From assembly GCA_024640585.1 (NCBI GenBank), contig JAHEEQ010000061.1, positions 1 through 5,936 on the forward strand: a stretch of 5,936 nucleotides of DNA. The letters run 5' to 3'. The notes beneath the pieces were generated by a model that was given only the letters and a program-made list of their open reading frames with translations, searched no databases and had not been told where the DNA came from. The stretch's first letter is position 1. Each line of letters opens with the position of its first letter. The DNA comes from Micrococcales bacterium. Lineage in GTDB: Bacteria > Actinomycetota > Actinomycetes > S36-B12 > UBA5976. Shown here piece after piece: positions 1 through 5,936 of the stretch. The position numbers and the translations under genes are program-made.

Positions 1-686
1 CGGAAAGTGCGACTAAGTGGATAGACCACGCGGAATCCAAGGATAAAAATCACAACAAGTAGATAAAGTGCAATCCACCAATAACGCATCACATCATTAT
101 CAACAAACATGATGCCGCTAGTGATGGTGTGTGCGAATGAAAGTCCAATTCCAAGATATGCGTAGAGATGCAACAAGTACCAAGTGTCATATTTCATACG
201 ACTGCGTGCGCGTTTGTATGAAGTTACACCTACCATCATCATGAAAATGTAACCAACAAAGGCAGGCATCATCCATGGAGTTCCTAAAACCAAACTCCAA
301 AACTGATTCCAAACATTCAAGTCACCCAAGAATCCGTAACCAAGCGAAACCAAAACTACGTGTATCAAAATTAAGTAAAGAGAATACGGTGCAAATTTTC
401 GATGCAGTTTTACCAAGACGTCTTGCCCGAGTTCTTTTTCAAGCCATGGAATACGTGCAACTAGAACCAAGCAAACTAGTGCTAAGTAGGTTCCTGCCAT
501 CGCTACGACGCGAGAAAGTGCAGTAACAGCGAGACCTGGGTCTGACCAGTCGCTAGCGGATTGAGCAAGGACACCAATTCCAAGTGCGATGCCACCTTCA
601 GCTGCAATCAGCGCAATCATGAAGTTGGCTAGATTTGAGCGAACTGCTTTGTCTCGCGAGATTTCAGCAGATGTTCGGTTTCGCAT
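1..686 (-). CDS. Ferric reductase-like transmembrane haem protein (N-terminal part, cut by window edge)
   Basis: This is an open frame of 228 codons from an ATG at 686 that runs off the left edge without a stop. The protein is strongly hydrophobic, with about six membrane helices (roughly residues 22-42, 52-77, 99-118, 139-157, 170-190 and 202-222) and a short charged N-terminus. Four histidines sit as two pairs: H95/H109 (14 apart) at helix 3 and H173/H186 (13 apart) at helix 5. That is the two-haem ligand pattern of the ferric reductase/NADPH oxidase membrane domain. Such proteins pass electrons from cytoplasmic NAD(P)H via FAD across the membrane to ferric iron or oxygen. The missing C-terminal part would be expected to carry the FAD and NAD(P)H domains, but this cannot be seen. 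The start is supported by AAGGA six bases upstream. It lies downstream of ppa on the same strand. The substrate is unknown; a haem-only membrane protein lacking the flavin domains is the main alternative. Confidence 0.8.
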   Translation of the reverse strand, partial: MRNRTSAEISRDKAVRSNLANFMIALIAAEGGIALGIGVLAQSASDWSDPGLAVTALSRVVAMAGTYLALVCLVLVARIPWLEKELGQDVLVKLHRKFAPYSLYLILIHVVLVSLGYGFLGDLNVWNQFWSLVLGTPWMMPAFVGYIFMMMVGVTSYKRARSRMKYDTWYLLHLYAYLGIGLSFAHTITSGIMFVDNDVMRYWWIALYLLVVIFILGFRVVYPLSRTF

Positions 687-692
687 TAATTT

Positions 693-697
693 TCCTT
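693..697 (-). promoter_or_regulatory. Ribosome binding site of the ferric reductase-like gene
   Basis: On the minus strand AAGGA lies six bases before the ATG at 686. This fixes the start codon. I see no convincing promoter in the gap up to ppa, so the gene may be read from its own weak promoter or by read-through from ppa. Confidence 0.6.
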
Positions 698-758
698 GAC
701 TTGAATCGGTAGGGTGAAAGTCTGCCAAATATTCTTGGGCACTTTGTTACGATTTGAC

Positions 759-785
759 GGAATTTGGCTAACTCCTTGCCATTCC
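759..785 (-). other. Weak hairpin in the gap between ppa and the membrane gene
   Basis: Two arms, GGAATGGC and GCCAAATTCC as read on the minus strand, can form eight base pairs with a two-base bulge and a nine-base loop. The hairpin begins 18 bases after the ppa stop, so it could slow or end ppa transcription. There is no run of T after it, so it is not a standard intrinsic terminator. The rest of the 687-802 gap shows nothing I can name. Confidence 0.25.
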
Positions 786-802
786 TGACCTTTCCCTAAC
801 TT

Positions 803-1303
803 TTAGTGACCGCCAGCTTCAAGCCAACGCTTACGCGAAGCTGCAATTTCAGCTTCTGCAGCCACTCGGCCCTCCCAGGTAGCACCCTCGACACTCTTGC
901 CTGGTTCAAGGTCTTTGTAAACCTCAAAGAAGTGTTGGATTTCGAGCCGATCGAACTCGGCAACGTGGTGAATATCGCGCAGGTGTTCTTTGCGTGGGTC
1001 GCCAGCCGGAACGCAAAGCAATTTGTCGTCGCCACCAGCCTCGTCGGTCATTCGGAACATTCCGATTGGGCGAGCCTTTATCAAGCAACCTGGAAAAGTC
1101 GGTTCGTCGAGCATGACCATTGCATCAAGCGGGTCGCCATCTAATCCGAGAGTATTGTCAACAAAACCGTAGTCCCATGGATAACGAGTGCTTGTGAACA
1201 GCATACGGTCGAGTCGAATGCGACCTGATTCATGGTCAATTTCGTATTTGTTGCGGCTACCTGCGGGAATTTCAATGGTTATGTCGATGAAGATGGGTTC
1301 CAT
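803..1303 (-). CDS. ppa: Inorganic pyrophosphatase (family I, soluble)
   Basis: The 166-residue protein hydrolyses pyrophosphate to two phosphates in the cytoplasm, pulling forward reactions that release it. The length is typical of bacterial family I enzymes. The metal-binding signature is DGDPLD (D55, D57, D60), followed by D87 and D92 with K94. Other expected active-site residues are present: E11, K19, E21, R33, Y45, and Y129-K130 in a VYKDLEPGK segment. The close match around [16 protein letters not shown] points to an actinobacterial enzyme. The frame extends upstream to 1396, but that would add 31 residues unlike the family and overlap tilS, so I place the start at the ATG at 1303, giving [13 protein letters not shown]. 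No Shine-Dalgarno precedes it, and a promoter-like pair sits where a leaderless transcript would need it. One oddity is A89, where the mycobacterial enzyme has a second active-site histidine; the first one is kept as H24. The gene is divergent from tilS. Confidence 0.97.
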   Translation of the reverse strand: MEPIFIDITIEIPAGSRNKYEIDHESGRIRLDRMLFTSTRYPWDYGFVDNTLGLDGDPLDAMVMLDEPTFPGCLIKARPIGMFRMTDEAGGDDKLLCVPAGDPRKEHLRDIHHVAEFDRLEIQHFFEVYKDLEPGKSVEGATWEGRVAAEAEIAASRKRWLEAGGH

Positions 1304-1309
1304 GTGCGT

Positions 1310-1339
1310 ATTGTCGCGCGTAGTCTCAACTAAAGGCAA
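1310..1339 (-). promoter_or_regulatory. Candidate promoter of ppa giving a leaderless transcript
   Basis: On the minus strand TTGCCT (1339-1334) and GACAAT (1315-1310) are separated by 18 bases. Each matches four of six bases of the sigma-70 type consensus. The -10 box lies so that transcription would start at the A of the ATG at 1303, or within a base of it. No ribosome-binding sequence lies before this ATG, and leaderless messages are common in actinobacteria, so the two observations support each other. This is a prediction from spacing only. Confidence 0.45.
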
Positions 1340-1364
1340 AATACGCTTGAGTGTTCGATTGAAT

Positions 1365-1372
1365 AGAAGGTG
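1365..1372 (+). promoter_or_regulatory. Ribosome binding site of tilS
   Basis: AGAAGGTG lies two bases before the ATG at 1375, with its GG core five bases from it. It sets the tilS start. A matching plus-strand promoter must lie in the 71 bases between ppa and tilS, but I see only a weak TACGCT (1342-1347) as a possible -10 box, without a good -35 box. Confidence 0.65.
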
Positions 1373-1374
1373 AA

Positions 1375-2346
1375 ATGTCAGACTCGGTTGTTGCACAAAA
1401 TGAACTTCGCCTAGTCATGAAGCGATTTTTGCAAACTCACTCCTCCCCTGGCGATCGCATTGTTTTAGCAGTATCAGGCGGACCAGATTCAATTGCAATG
1501 GCCGCGGTTTGCGCGGAGCTTAAAGATGAATTCTCAATCGACTTTTATGCGGTCAATATCAATCACCAACTTCAAGATGCTTCGGGTGATTGGGCAAAGA
1601 AGACAGTTGAAATCTGTCAAAGCCTCGGTATTGAAAATGCAACTTCAATTGCAGTTACAGTTGATGAAAAAAGCGGCTTGGGATTAGAAGCAGCAGCACG
1701 CGATGCGAGATATAAGGCGCTGACAGATTTTGCCGCATCGATAAATGCGCGCGCAATCATGTTGGCGCACACGATGGATGACCAAGCCGAAACTGTTCTA
1801 ATTAGAATTGCTCGCGGAAGTAGTACTCGTTCACTTGCAGGTATGGCACACATTACTGGTGGTTTGTGGCGTCCACTTTTAGATATCAATCGCGAAACAT
1901 TGCACAAGGCACTTGAAACTTACGGAATTGAATCTATTTCAGATCCGCACAATTTTGATCGCCAATTTACTCGCGTAAAAATCAGACTCGATGTCTTACC
2001 AGTTTTAATAAAAGCTCTCGGACAAAATGTTGTAAGTGGTTTAGCGAGAACTGCCCGAATGGCAAGGATTGATGCAGAAGCTTTAGAACAAATCGCTGAA
2101 AACGCATACCCAAAAATCTTGATTGAAAATGAACTGCTTGTTGGGGAACTGATTAACCAACCTATGGCGATTCAAACTCGAATCGTTCATCACTGGCTAA
2201 TCAGTCGTAGTGTGCCAGCAAATGGTTTGAATTCCGACCACGTATTTGCGGTTTGCAGAATGGCAGCCGATCCAAAAGTGAAGGGGCCAATAAAAGTAGC
2301 GGGCGGTGTCGAGGTTCAAAAAGCATCAGGCAGACTTCGCACATAA
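1375..2346 (+). CDS. tilS: tRNA(Ile)-lysidine synthetase
   Basis: TilS attaches lysine to C34 of the CAU-anticodon isoleucine tRNA using ATP, so that it reads AUA instead of AUG; the enzyme is essential in most bacteria. The PP-loop ATP pyrophosphatase motif SGGPDS is at residues 34-39. Further family blocks are NINHQLQ (61-67), EAAARDARY (105-113), [10 protein letters not shown] (131-140) followed by RIARGSS (144-150), RPLL (166-169) and the DPHNFD...FTRVKIR segment (190-204). The region from about 225 to 323 is a shorter, less conserved substrate-binding part. At 323 residues it is shorter than the about 430-residue E. coli enzyme but near the usual actinobacterial size. The block most often written HVNHxLR reads NINHQLQ here, a mild variation. 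It is the first gene of the plus-strand run, divergent from ppa and 13 bases ahead of hpt. Confidence 0.96.
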   Translation: MSDSVVAQNELRLVMKRFLQTHSSPGDRIVLAVSGGPDSIAMAAVCAELKDEFSIDFYAVNINHQLQDASGDWAKKTVEICQSLGIENATSIAVTVDEKSGLGLEAAARDARYKALTDFAASINARAIMLAHTMDDQAETVLIRIARGSSTRSLAGMAHITGGLWRPLLDINRETLHKALETYGIESISDPHNFDRQFTRVKIRLDVLPVLIKALGQNVVSGLARTARMARIDAEALEQIAENAYPKILIENELLVGELINQPMAIQTRIVHHWLISRSVPANGLNSDHVFAVCRMAADPKVKGPIKVAGGVEVQKASGRLRT

Positions 2347-2347
2347 G

Positions 2348-2354
2348 AAAGGTG
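2348..2354 (+). promoter_or_regulatory. Ribosome binding site of hpt
   Basis: AAAGGTG lies five bases before the ATG at 2360 and directly after the tilS stop. It decides the hpt start, because the frame is also open upstream to a GTG at 2306 inside tilS that has no such site. Confidence 0.65.
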
Positions 2355-2359
2355 CAAAA

Positions 2360-2911
2360 ATGGACGCAGCTAATATTTCAAGTGAACTAACCAAAGTCTT
2401 ACTAACCGAAAATGAGATTCTGGAAAGAGTGCGCGAACTTGCTGCTGAAGTTGAAAAAGACTACGAAGGCCAAGATTTGTTATTGGTCGGCGTCCTAAAA
2501 GGCGCGATAATTTTGATGTCTGACTTTTCTCGATCAATGGATCGCCAAGTTGAAATCGAGTGGATGGCCGTTTCTTCCTACGGTTCTGGTACAAAATCTT
2601 CAGGCGTAGTTCGAATTCTAAAAGACCTAGATGCAGATGTAACTGGTCGCAATATTTTGGTAATTGAAGATATTTTGGATTCAGGTCTCACACTTTCTTG
2701 GCTTCGCTCAAACCTCGAATCTCGTGGCGCAAAGTCTGTAGAAATTCTGACCTTGCTTCGCAAACCAGAAGCCGTAAAGGTTGACATCAAGCCTAAATAT
2801 GTCGGGTTCGATATCCCAACCGAGTTCGTAGTTGGGTACGGCTTGGATTACGCTGAAAAATACCGAAATCTGCGCGATATCGGCGTACTTTCTCCGCATA
2901 TTTACTCATAA
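2360..2911 (+). CDS. hpt: Hypoxanthine-guanine phosphoribosyltransferase
   Basis: The 183-residue cytoplasmic enzyme transfers phosphoribose from PRPP to hypoxanthine or guanine, giving IMP or GMP and pyrophosphate. The PRPP-binding loop is clear at residues 99-112 (ILVIEDILDSGLTL, with acidic pair E103-D104). Other family blocks are VLKGA (45-49), the flexible-loop segment SSYGSGTKSSG (72-82), LRKP (133-136) with the base-contacting lysine region around K144, and FDIPTEFVVGYGLDYAEKYR (150-169). The length is normal. The start at 2360 gives an N-terminus of the usual size (MDAANISSELTKVLLTENEI) and has a good ribosome-binding site. A GTG at 2306 would add 18 residues and overlap tilS, so I rejected it. 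In this order (tilS-hpt-ftsH) the gene is kept next to the same partners in Firmicutes as well as actinobacteria. Guanine salvage here feeds the GTP that FolE uses downstream. Confidence 0.95.
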   Translation: MDAANISSELTKVLLTENEILERVRELAAEVEKDYEGQDLLLVGVLKGAIILMSDFSRSMDRQVEIEWMAVSSYGSGTKSSGVVRILKDLDADVTGRNILVIEDILDSGLTLSWLRSNLESRGAKSVEILTLLRKPEAVKVDIKPKYVGFDIPTEFVVGYGLDYAEKYRNLRDIGVLSPHIYS

Positions 2912-2924
2912 ATCCGTTAAATCC

Positions 2925-2980
2925 AGGTGGGTCCTGCACGCTGAGCCTCGGTCACGTTTACCGAGTACCCTGACCCCCCT
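2925..2980 (+). promoter_or_regulatory. GC-rich leader with nested inverted repeats before ftsH
   Basis: The 69-base hpt-ftsH gap has 41 G or C bases, clearly richer than the genes on either side. The outer arms AGGTGGGTC (2925-2933) and GACCCCCCT (2972-2980) pair at eight of nine positions, and the second arm touches the ftsH ATG. Inside is a perfect six-pair hairpin, CTCGGT (2947-2952) with ACCGAG (2960-2965) and a seven-base loop. GGTCA (2950-2954) with TGACC (2971-2975) is a competing pair that cannot form together with either of those. There is no T-run, so it is not a standard terminator. Possible roles are attenuation, a structure hiding the start in read-through transcripts, or a protein-binding site; the sequence alone does not decide. 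Confidence 0.45.
2966..2971 (+). promoter_or_regulatory. Possible -10 box of an internal ftsH promoter
   Basis: TACCCT fits the loose actinobacterial TAnnnT pattern and would start transcription about three bases before the ftsH ATG, giving a nearly leaderless message. That would explain why no Shine-Dalgarno precedes the ATG. No recognisable -35 box lies 16-18 bases upstream, so this is weak. Confidence 0.25.
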
Positions 2981-4900
2981 ATGAAAAAGCGCAATTTCTT
3001 CTCCGGTCCCATTTTTTGGATTGCCTTGGCTGTGGCAGTGTTTTTTGTCGCAACCCAACTAGTTTCAAGTGCAAATGGACCTTCACAAGTCACAACCAGT
3101 AAAGCCATGGCGGCAATTGAGTCTGGTCAAGTTAAAAGTGCAATCGTGCGAGATCGCGACCAAGTTGTTGTTTTAACTTTGACTGATGGTTCACAAGTCG
3201 AAGCTGAATACATTCTTGATCAAGGAATGGAATTTATTTCAGCATTGCAGTCTGCTCAGTTTGATGGTCAATTGACCGATGGTTATGACGTAGAAATTCC
3301 ACGCGACAGCATTTGGCTAACGCTGCTGATCAACTTCTTGCCAATAGTGCTACTTATTTTCTTGATGTTTTTCTTCATGAGCCAGATGAATGGTGGCTCA
3401 CGTGCAATGTCATTCGGCAAGTCTCGCGCGAAGCAACTCAATAAGGATGTTCCAAAAACTACTTTTGCAGATGTAGCAGGCGCCGATGAAGCTGTTGAGG
3501 AACTCCAAGAAATAAAAGATTTCTTGCAAAATCCAGCTAGGTTCCAAGCAGTCGGAGCAAAAATTCCAAAAGGAGTTTTGCTTTACGGCCCTCCAGGTAC
3601 TGGCAAGACTTTGCTTGCTCGCGCTGTGGCTGGCGAAGCTGGAGTTCCATTCTTTTCAATTTCAGGTTCAGACTTCGTAGAAATGTTTGTTGGTGTTGGT
3701 GCATCACGTGTTCGCGATTTGTTTGAACAAGCAAAACTTGCGGCACCTGCAATTATTTTCGTTGATGAAATTGATGCAGTAGGTCGCCAACGCGGCGCTG
3801 GACTTGGTGGCGGTCACGACGAACGTGAACAAACCCTCAACCAATTGCTAGTTGAAATGGATGGCTTTGAAGTTGGCGGCGGTGTAATTTTGATTGCGGC
3901 CACAAACCGTCCAGACATTCTCGACCCAGCCCTTTTGCGTCCAGGTCGTTTTGACCGCCAAATTGGAGTTTCAGCTCCAGACTTAATCGGTCGTCAGCAA
4001 ATTCTTGAAGTGCATGCAAAAGGCAAACCACTTGCAATTGATGTTGACCTGAATGGTGTTGCAAAACGCACCCCAGGATTCACTGGTGCGGATTTGGCAA
4101 ATGTATTAAATGAAGCAGCACTCTTGACTGCACGTTCCAATAACACATTAATTTCAAACAACGAACTTGATGAAGCCATTGACCGCGTAATTGCAGGTCC
4201 CCAAAAACGTACTCGCGTTATGAGCGATCAAGAAAAATTAGTCACTGCTTACCATGAAGGTGGACACGCACTCGTGGCTGCTGCGATGCCTGGTGGCGAC
4301 CCAGTGCACAAAATTACGATTTTGCCTCGCGGTAGGGCTCTCGGTTACACCATGGTTTTGCCAGATCAAGACAAATATTCTGTGTCTCGCTCCCAAATGC
4401 TTGGGCAGCTCGCCTACATGTTAGGTGGACGTGCCGCGGAAGAATTAATTTTCCACGATCCAACAACTGGAGCTTCAAACGACATCGAGAAGGCGACCAA
4501 TGTTGCTCGAGCGATGGTTACACAGTACGGAATGACTTCAAAGTTAGGCGCAGTCAAGTATGGAACTTCGCAAGACAACGTATTCATGGGCCGGGATTTC
4601 GGCCATCAGCGCGACTACTCAGAAGCAGTTGCTGCTGACATCGATAATGAAGTTCGTACGTTAATTGATCTTGCACATCATGAAGCTTTTGATGTTCTAG
4701 TTGAAAATCGTGAAGTTCTGGACGCTCTAGTTGTTGAACTTCTCGAAAAAGAAACTTTGAGCAAAGAAGAAGTTGCTCGAATTTTCGAACCAGTCAAATT
4801 GCGTCCTGCTCGCCCGGCTTGGACAGGATCTGAAGCTCGAGTTCCAAGCAATCAGCCTCCAGTTGAAATGCCAATTAAGAACGATTCGCTTTCTGAGTAA
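2981..4900 (+). CDS. ftsH: ATP-dependent zinc metalloprotease FtsH
   Basis: FtsH is a membrane-anchored hexameric AAA+ protease that extracts and degrades damaged membrane proteins and selected regulators. The 639 residues show the complete layout. Helix 1 is at about 10-30, an extracytoplasmic domain at 31-110, and helix 2 at about 111-134. The AAA+ module has Walker A GPPGTGKT (203-210), pore motif FVGVG (236-240), Walker B IIFVDEID (258-265) and a second region of homology with arginine fingers R320 and R323. The zinc protease site is HEGGH (425-429), with D501 in [10 protein letters not shown] as the third ligand. The proline-rich tail after about 604 is variable in the family. HEGGH rather than HEAGH is usual in actinobacteria. 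The start fits the family N-terminus (short basic stretch, then helix 1), although no Shine-Dalgarno is visible and the preceding bases are CCCCCCT. hpt lies 69 bases upstream and folE two bases downstream. Confidence 0.99.
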   Translation: MKKRNFFSGPIFWIALAVAVFFVATQLVSSANGPSQVTTSKAMAAIESGQVKSAIVRDRDQVVVLTLTDGSQVEAEYILDQGMEFISALQSAQFDGQLTDGYDVEIPRDSIWLTLLINFLPIVLLIFLMFFFMSQMNGGSRAMSFGKSRAKQLNKDVPKTTFADVAGADEAVEELQEIKDFLQNPARFQAVGAKIPKGVLLYGPPGTGKTLLARAVAGEAGVPFFSISGSDFVEMFVGVGASRVRDLFEQAKLAAPAIIFVDEIDAVGRQRGAGLGGGHDEREQTLNQLLVEMDGFEVGGGVILIAATNRPDILDPALLRPGRFDRQIGVSAPDLIGRQQILEVHAKGKPLAIDVDLNGVAKRTPGFTGADLANVLNEAALLTARSNNTLISNNELDEAIDRVIAGPQKRTRVMSDQEKLVTAYHEGGHALVAAAMPGGDPVHKITILPRGRALGYTMVLPDQDKYSVSRSQMLGQLAYMLGGRAAEELIFHDPTTGASNDIEKATNVARAMVTQYGMTSKLGAVKYGTSQDNVFMGRDFGHQRDYSEAVAADIDNEVRTLIDLAHHEAFDVLVENREVLDALVVELLEKETLSKEEVARIFEPVKLRPARPAWTGSEARVPSNQPPVEMPIKNDSLSE

Positions 4901-4902
4901 TC

Positions 4903-5511
4903 ATGAGTTCAATCGATCCAATTGACAATCCACATTACGACAAAAATCATGTTGTGAATCAAACGCGAATAGCAAGCGCTGTTCGGGAAATATTGATTGC
5001 AATAGGTGAAGACCCTAATCGAGATGGCCTAACAAAAACTCCAGACCGAGTTGCAAAGGCATATGCGGAACTAGTTTCAGGGATGCGTCAAGATCCAGCT
5101 GACATTTTGAGCACCACTTTCGATCTTGGCCATGACGAACTTGTGATTGTGCGCGACATTCGTTTCAATTCACTTTGCGAGCATCACATGCTCCCATTTT
5201 TTGGAAATGCCCACATCGCTTATATTCCAAATGAATCTGGTCGCATTACTGGACTTTCCAAACTTGCGAGGTTGGTCGATGTATTCGCGCGCCGTCTTCA
5301 GGTTCAAGAACGATTAACTACGCAAATAGCCGATGCATTAGTTAATGAACTTCAAGCCAGTGGTGTTTTGGTTGTTGTTGATGCCGAACATCTTTGCATG
5401 TCTATGCGGGGAGCAAACCAACCTGGAACTCGAACTCTCACCTCTGCTGTTCGCGGACAATTGCGAAATGCCGCGACCCGCGCAGAAGCAATGTCACTGC
5501 TCGGTTACTAA
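4903..5511 (+). CDS. folE: GTP cyclohydrolase I (type IA)
   Basis: FolE converts GTP to 7,8-dihydroneopterin triphosphate and formate, the first committed step of folate synthesis; it works as a cytoplasmic decamer. The 202 residues have the normal length. Zinc ligands are C92 and H95 in LCEHH (91-95) and C165 in HLCMSMRG (163-170), the pattern of the zinc-dependent IA type and not of the metal-flexible IB type. Other signatures are the [13 protein letters not shown] block (42-54), [23 protein letters not shown] (117-139) and an LTSAVRG segment (179-185). The N-terminal 18 residues are variable, as expected. The ATG is two bases after the ftsH stop and has no strong ribosome-binding sequence, so translation is probably coupled to ftsH. 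It is followed two bases later by folP. Confidence 0.98.
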   Translation: MSSIDPIDNPHYDKNHVVNQTRIASAVREILIAIGEDPNRDGLTKTPDRVAKAYAELVSGMRQDPADILSTTFDLGHDELVIVRDIRFNSLCEHHMLPFFGNAHIAYIPNESGRITGLSKLARLVDVFARRLQVQERLTTQIADALVNELQASGVLVVVDAEHLCMSMRGANQPGTRTLTSAVRGQLRNAATRAEAMSLLGY

Positions 5512-5513
5512 TC

Positions 5514-5936
5514 GTGAGAACTCCAGAAATTTGGGGCATCTTGAATGTCACGCCCGATTCATTCAGTGATGGCGGCAAATTTGATCAAATAGACCTCGCT
5601 CTTGAGCAGGCACACACAATGTTGGCGTTAGGTGCTTCTGTAATTGATGTGGGTGGAGAATCCACTAGGCCAGGTGCCACTCGAGTTGCAACTATTGATG
5701 AAATCAATCGGATTGATACTGTAATTAAAGAACTTCTAAAAGCAGACGTAAAAGTTTCACTAGACACCATGAAGTCAGAAGTCGCAGAGTTTGGAATTAA
5801 CACTGGTGTAAGCATCATCAATGACGTATCTGGTGGTTTAGCAGACCCGATGATGTTTCAAACAGTAGCTAAATCTGATTGCGAATATGTTTTGATGCAT
5901 TGGCGAGGTCATAGTGATGTGATGAATTCCCTGGCC
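5514..5936 (+). CDS. folP: Dihydropteroate synthase (N-terminal part, cut by window edge)
   Basis: FolP condenses 6-hydroxymethyl-7,8-dihydropterin pyrophosphate with p-aminobenzoate to give dihydropteroate; it is the sulfonamide target. The 141 visible residues run off the right edge, about half of a usual 270-290 residue enzyme. Signatures in order are GILNVTPDSFSDGG (8-21), IDVGGESTRPGA (44-55), a SLDTMKSEVA block (82-91), INDVSGG (102-108) and MHWRGH (128-133). MHWRGH, in place of the common MHMxG, resembles actinobacterial FolP1. The start is a GTG two bases after the folE stop. No ATG in this frame lies close upstream, and the protein begins immediately before the conserved first strand, as the family does. 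No Shine-Dalgarno is visible, so coupling to folE is likely. folB and folK would be expected next, outside the window. Confidence 0.95.
   Translation, partial: MRTPEIWGILNVTPDSFSDGGKFDQIDLALEQAHTMLALGASVIDVGGESTRPGATRVATIDEINRIDTVIKELLKADVKVSLDTMKSEVAEFGINTGVSIINDVSGGLADPMMFQTVAKSDCEYVLMHWRGHSDVMNSLA

Noticed and set aside
275..526. An 83-codon plus-strand open frame near the left edge
   Set aside because: It is antisense to the membrane haem protein, whose minus-strand frame is intact and has clear helices and histidine spacing. The plus-strand product is of low complexity and resembles no family.
806..1144. A 112-codon plus-strand open frame
   Set aside because: It lies wholly antisense to ppa, whose frame shows all the expected catalytic residues. 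It has no ribosome-binding site or recognisable domain.
1346..1366. CTTGAGT at 1346-1352 as an HspR (HAIR) operator
   Set aside because: The half-site matches the consensus, but the partner ACTCAAG expected seven bases later is absent (TGAATAG), so it is probably chance.
1304..1396. N-terminal extension of ppa by 31 residues
   Set aside because: The added sequence is unlike family I pyrophosphatases, would overlap the tilS start, and covers the promoter-like boxes. The ATG at 1303 gives the usual N-terminus.
2306..2359. GTG start for hpt inside tilS
   Set aside because: It would overlap tilS by 41 bases and add 18 residues not typical of the family, while the ATG at 2360 has a good ribosome-binding site.
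2925..2980. Rho-independent terminator after hpt
   Set aside because: The stems are real but no T-run follows either of them, and the second arm of the outer stem runs straight into the ftsH start codon.
5585..5821. A 78-codon minus-strand open frame at the right edge
   Set aside because: It is antisense to folP, whose frame carries the dihydropteroate synthase signatures throughout.

Overview
The window looks like a piece of a streamlined, moderately low-GC actinobacterial chromosome. The order tilS-hpt-ftsH-folE-folP with ppa alongside is a classic actinobacterial arrangement. Protein details agree: FtsH has a YHEGGHA zinc site and a start like the actinomycete homologues, FolP has an MHWRGH segment, and Ppa closely resembles the mycobacterial enzyme. 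Base composition is far below that of Streptomyces or Mycobacterium (mid-40s % GC by eye) and intergenic gaps are very short. A freshwater planktonic lineage such as Nanopelagicales (acI) is my best inference, made without any database search.

Layout. Positions 1-686 (minus strand) hold the N-terminal membrane half of a ferric-reductase/NADPH-oxidase-like haem protein, cut by the left edge. A 116-base gap with one weak hairpin follows. Then comes ppa (803-1303, minus), inorganic pyrophosphatase. A 71-base divergent intergenic region separates it from a plus-strand run: tilS (1375-2346), hpt (2360-2911), a 69-base GC-rich leader full of inverted repeats, ftsH (2981-4900), folE (4903-5511) and folP (5514 to the right edge, incomplete).

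How the genes work together. TilS makes the tRNA-Ile2 anticodon read AUA. Hpt salvages hypoxanthine/guanine to IMP/GMP. FtsH is the membrane quality-control protease. FolE turns GTP into dihydroneopterin triphosphate, and FolP joins the pterin to p-aminobenzoate, so the end of the cluster is the start of a folate operon. Ppa removes pyrophosphate, which TilS and Hpt both release. The gaps of 13, 69, 2 and 2 bases suggest one transcription unit with a possible internal control point in front of ftsH.

All six genes are recognisable families and all reading frames are intact. I see no mobile element, CRISPR array, RNA gene or unknown system. The points most worth a second look are the structured, Shine-Dalgarno-free ftsH leader, the probably leaderless ppa, the near-identical folE and folP start junctions, and the NADPH-oxidase-type spacing of the haem histidines in the membrane protein.
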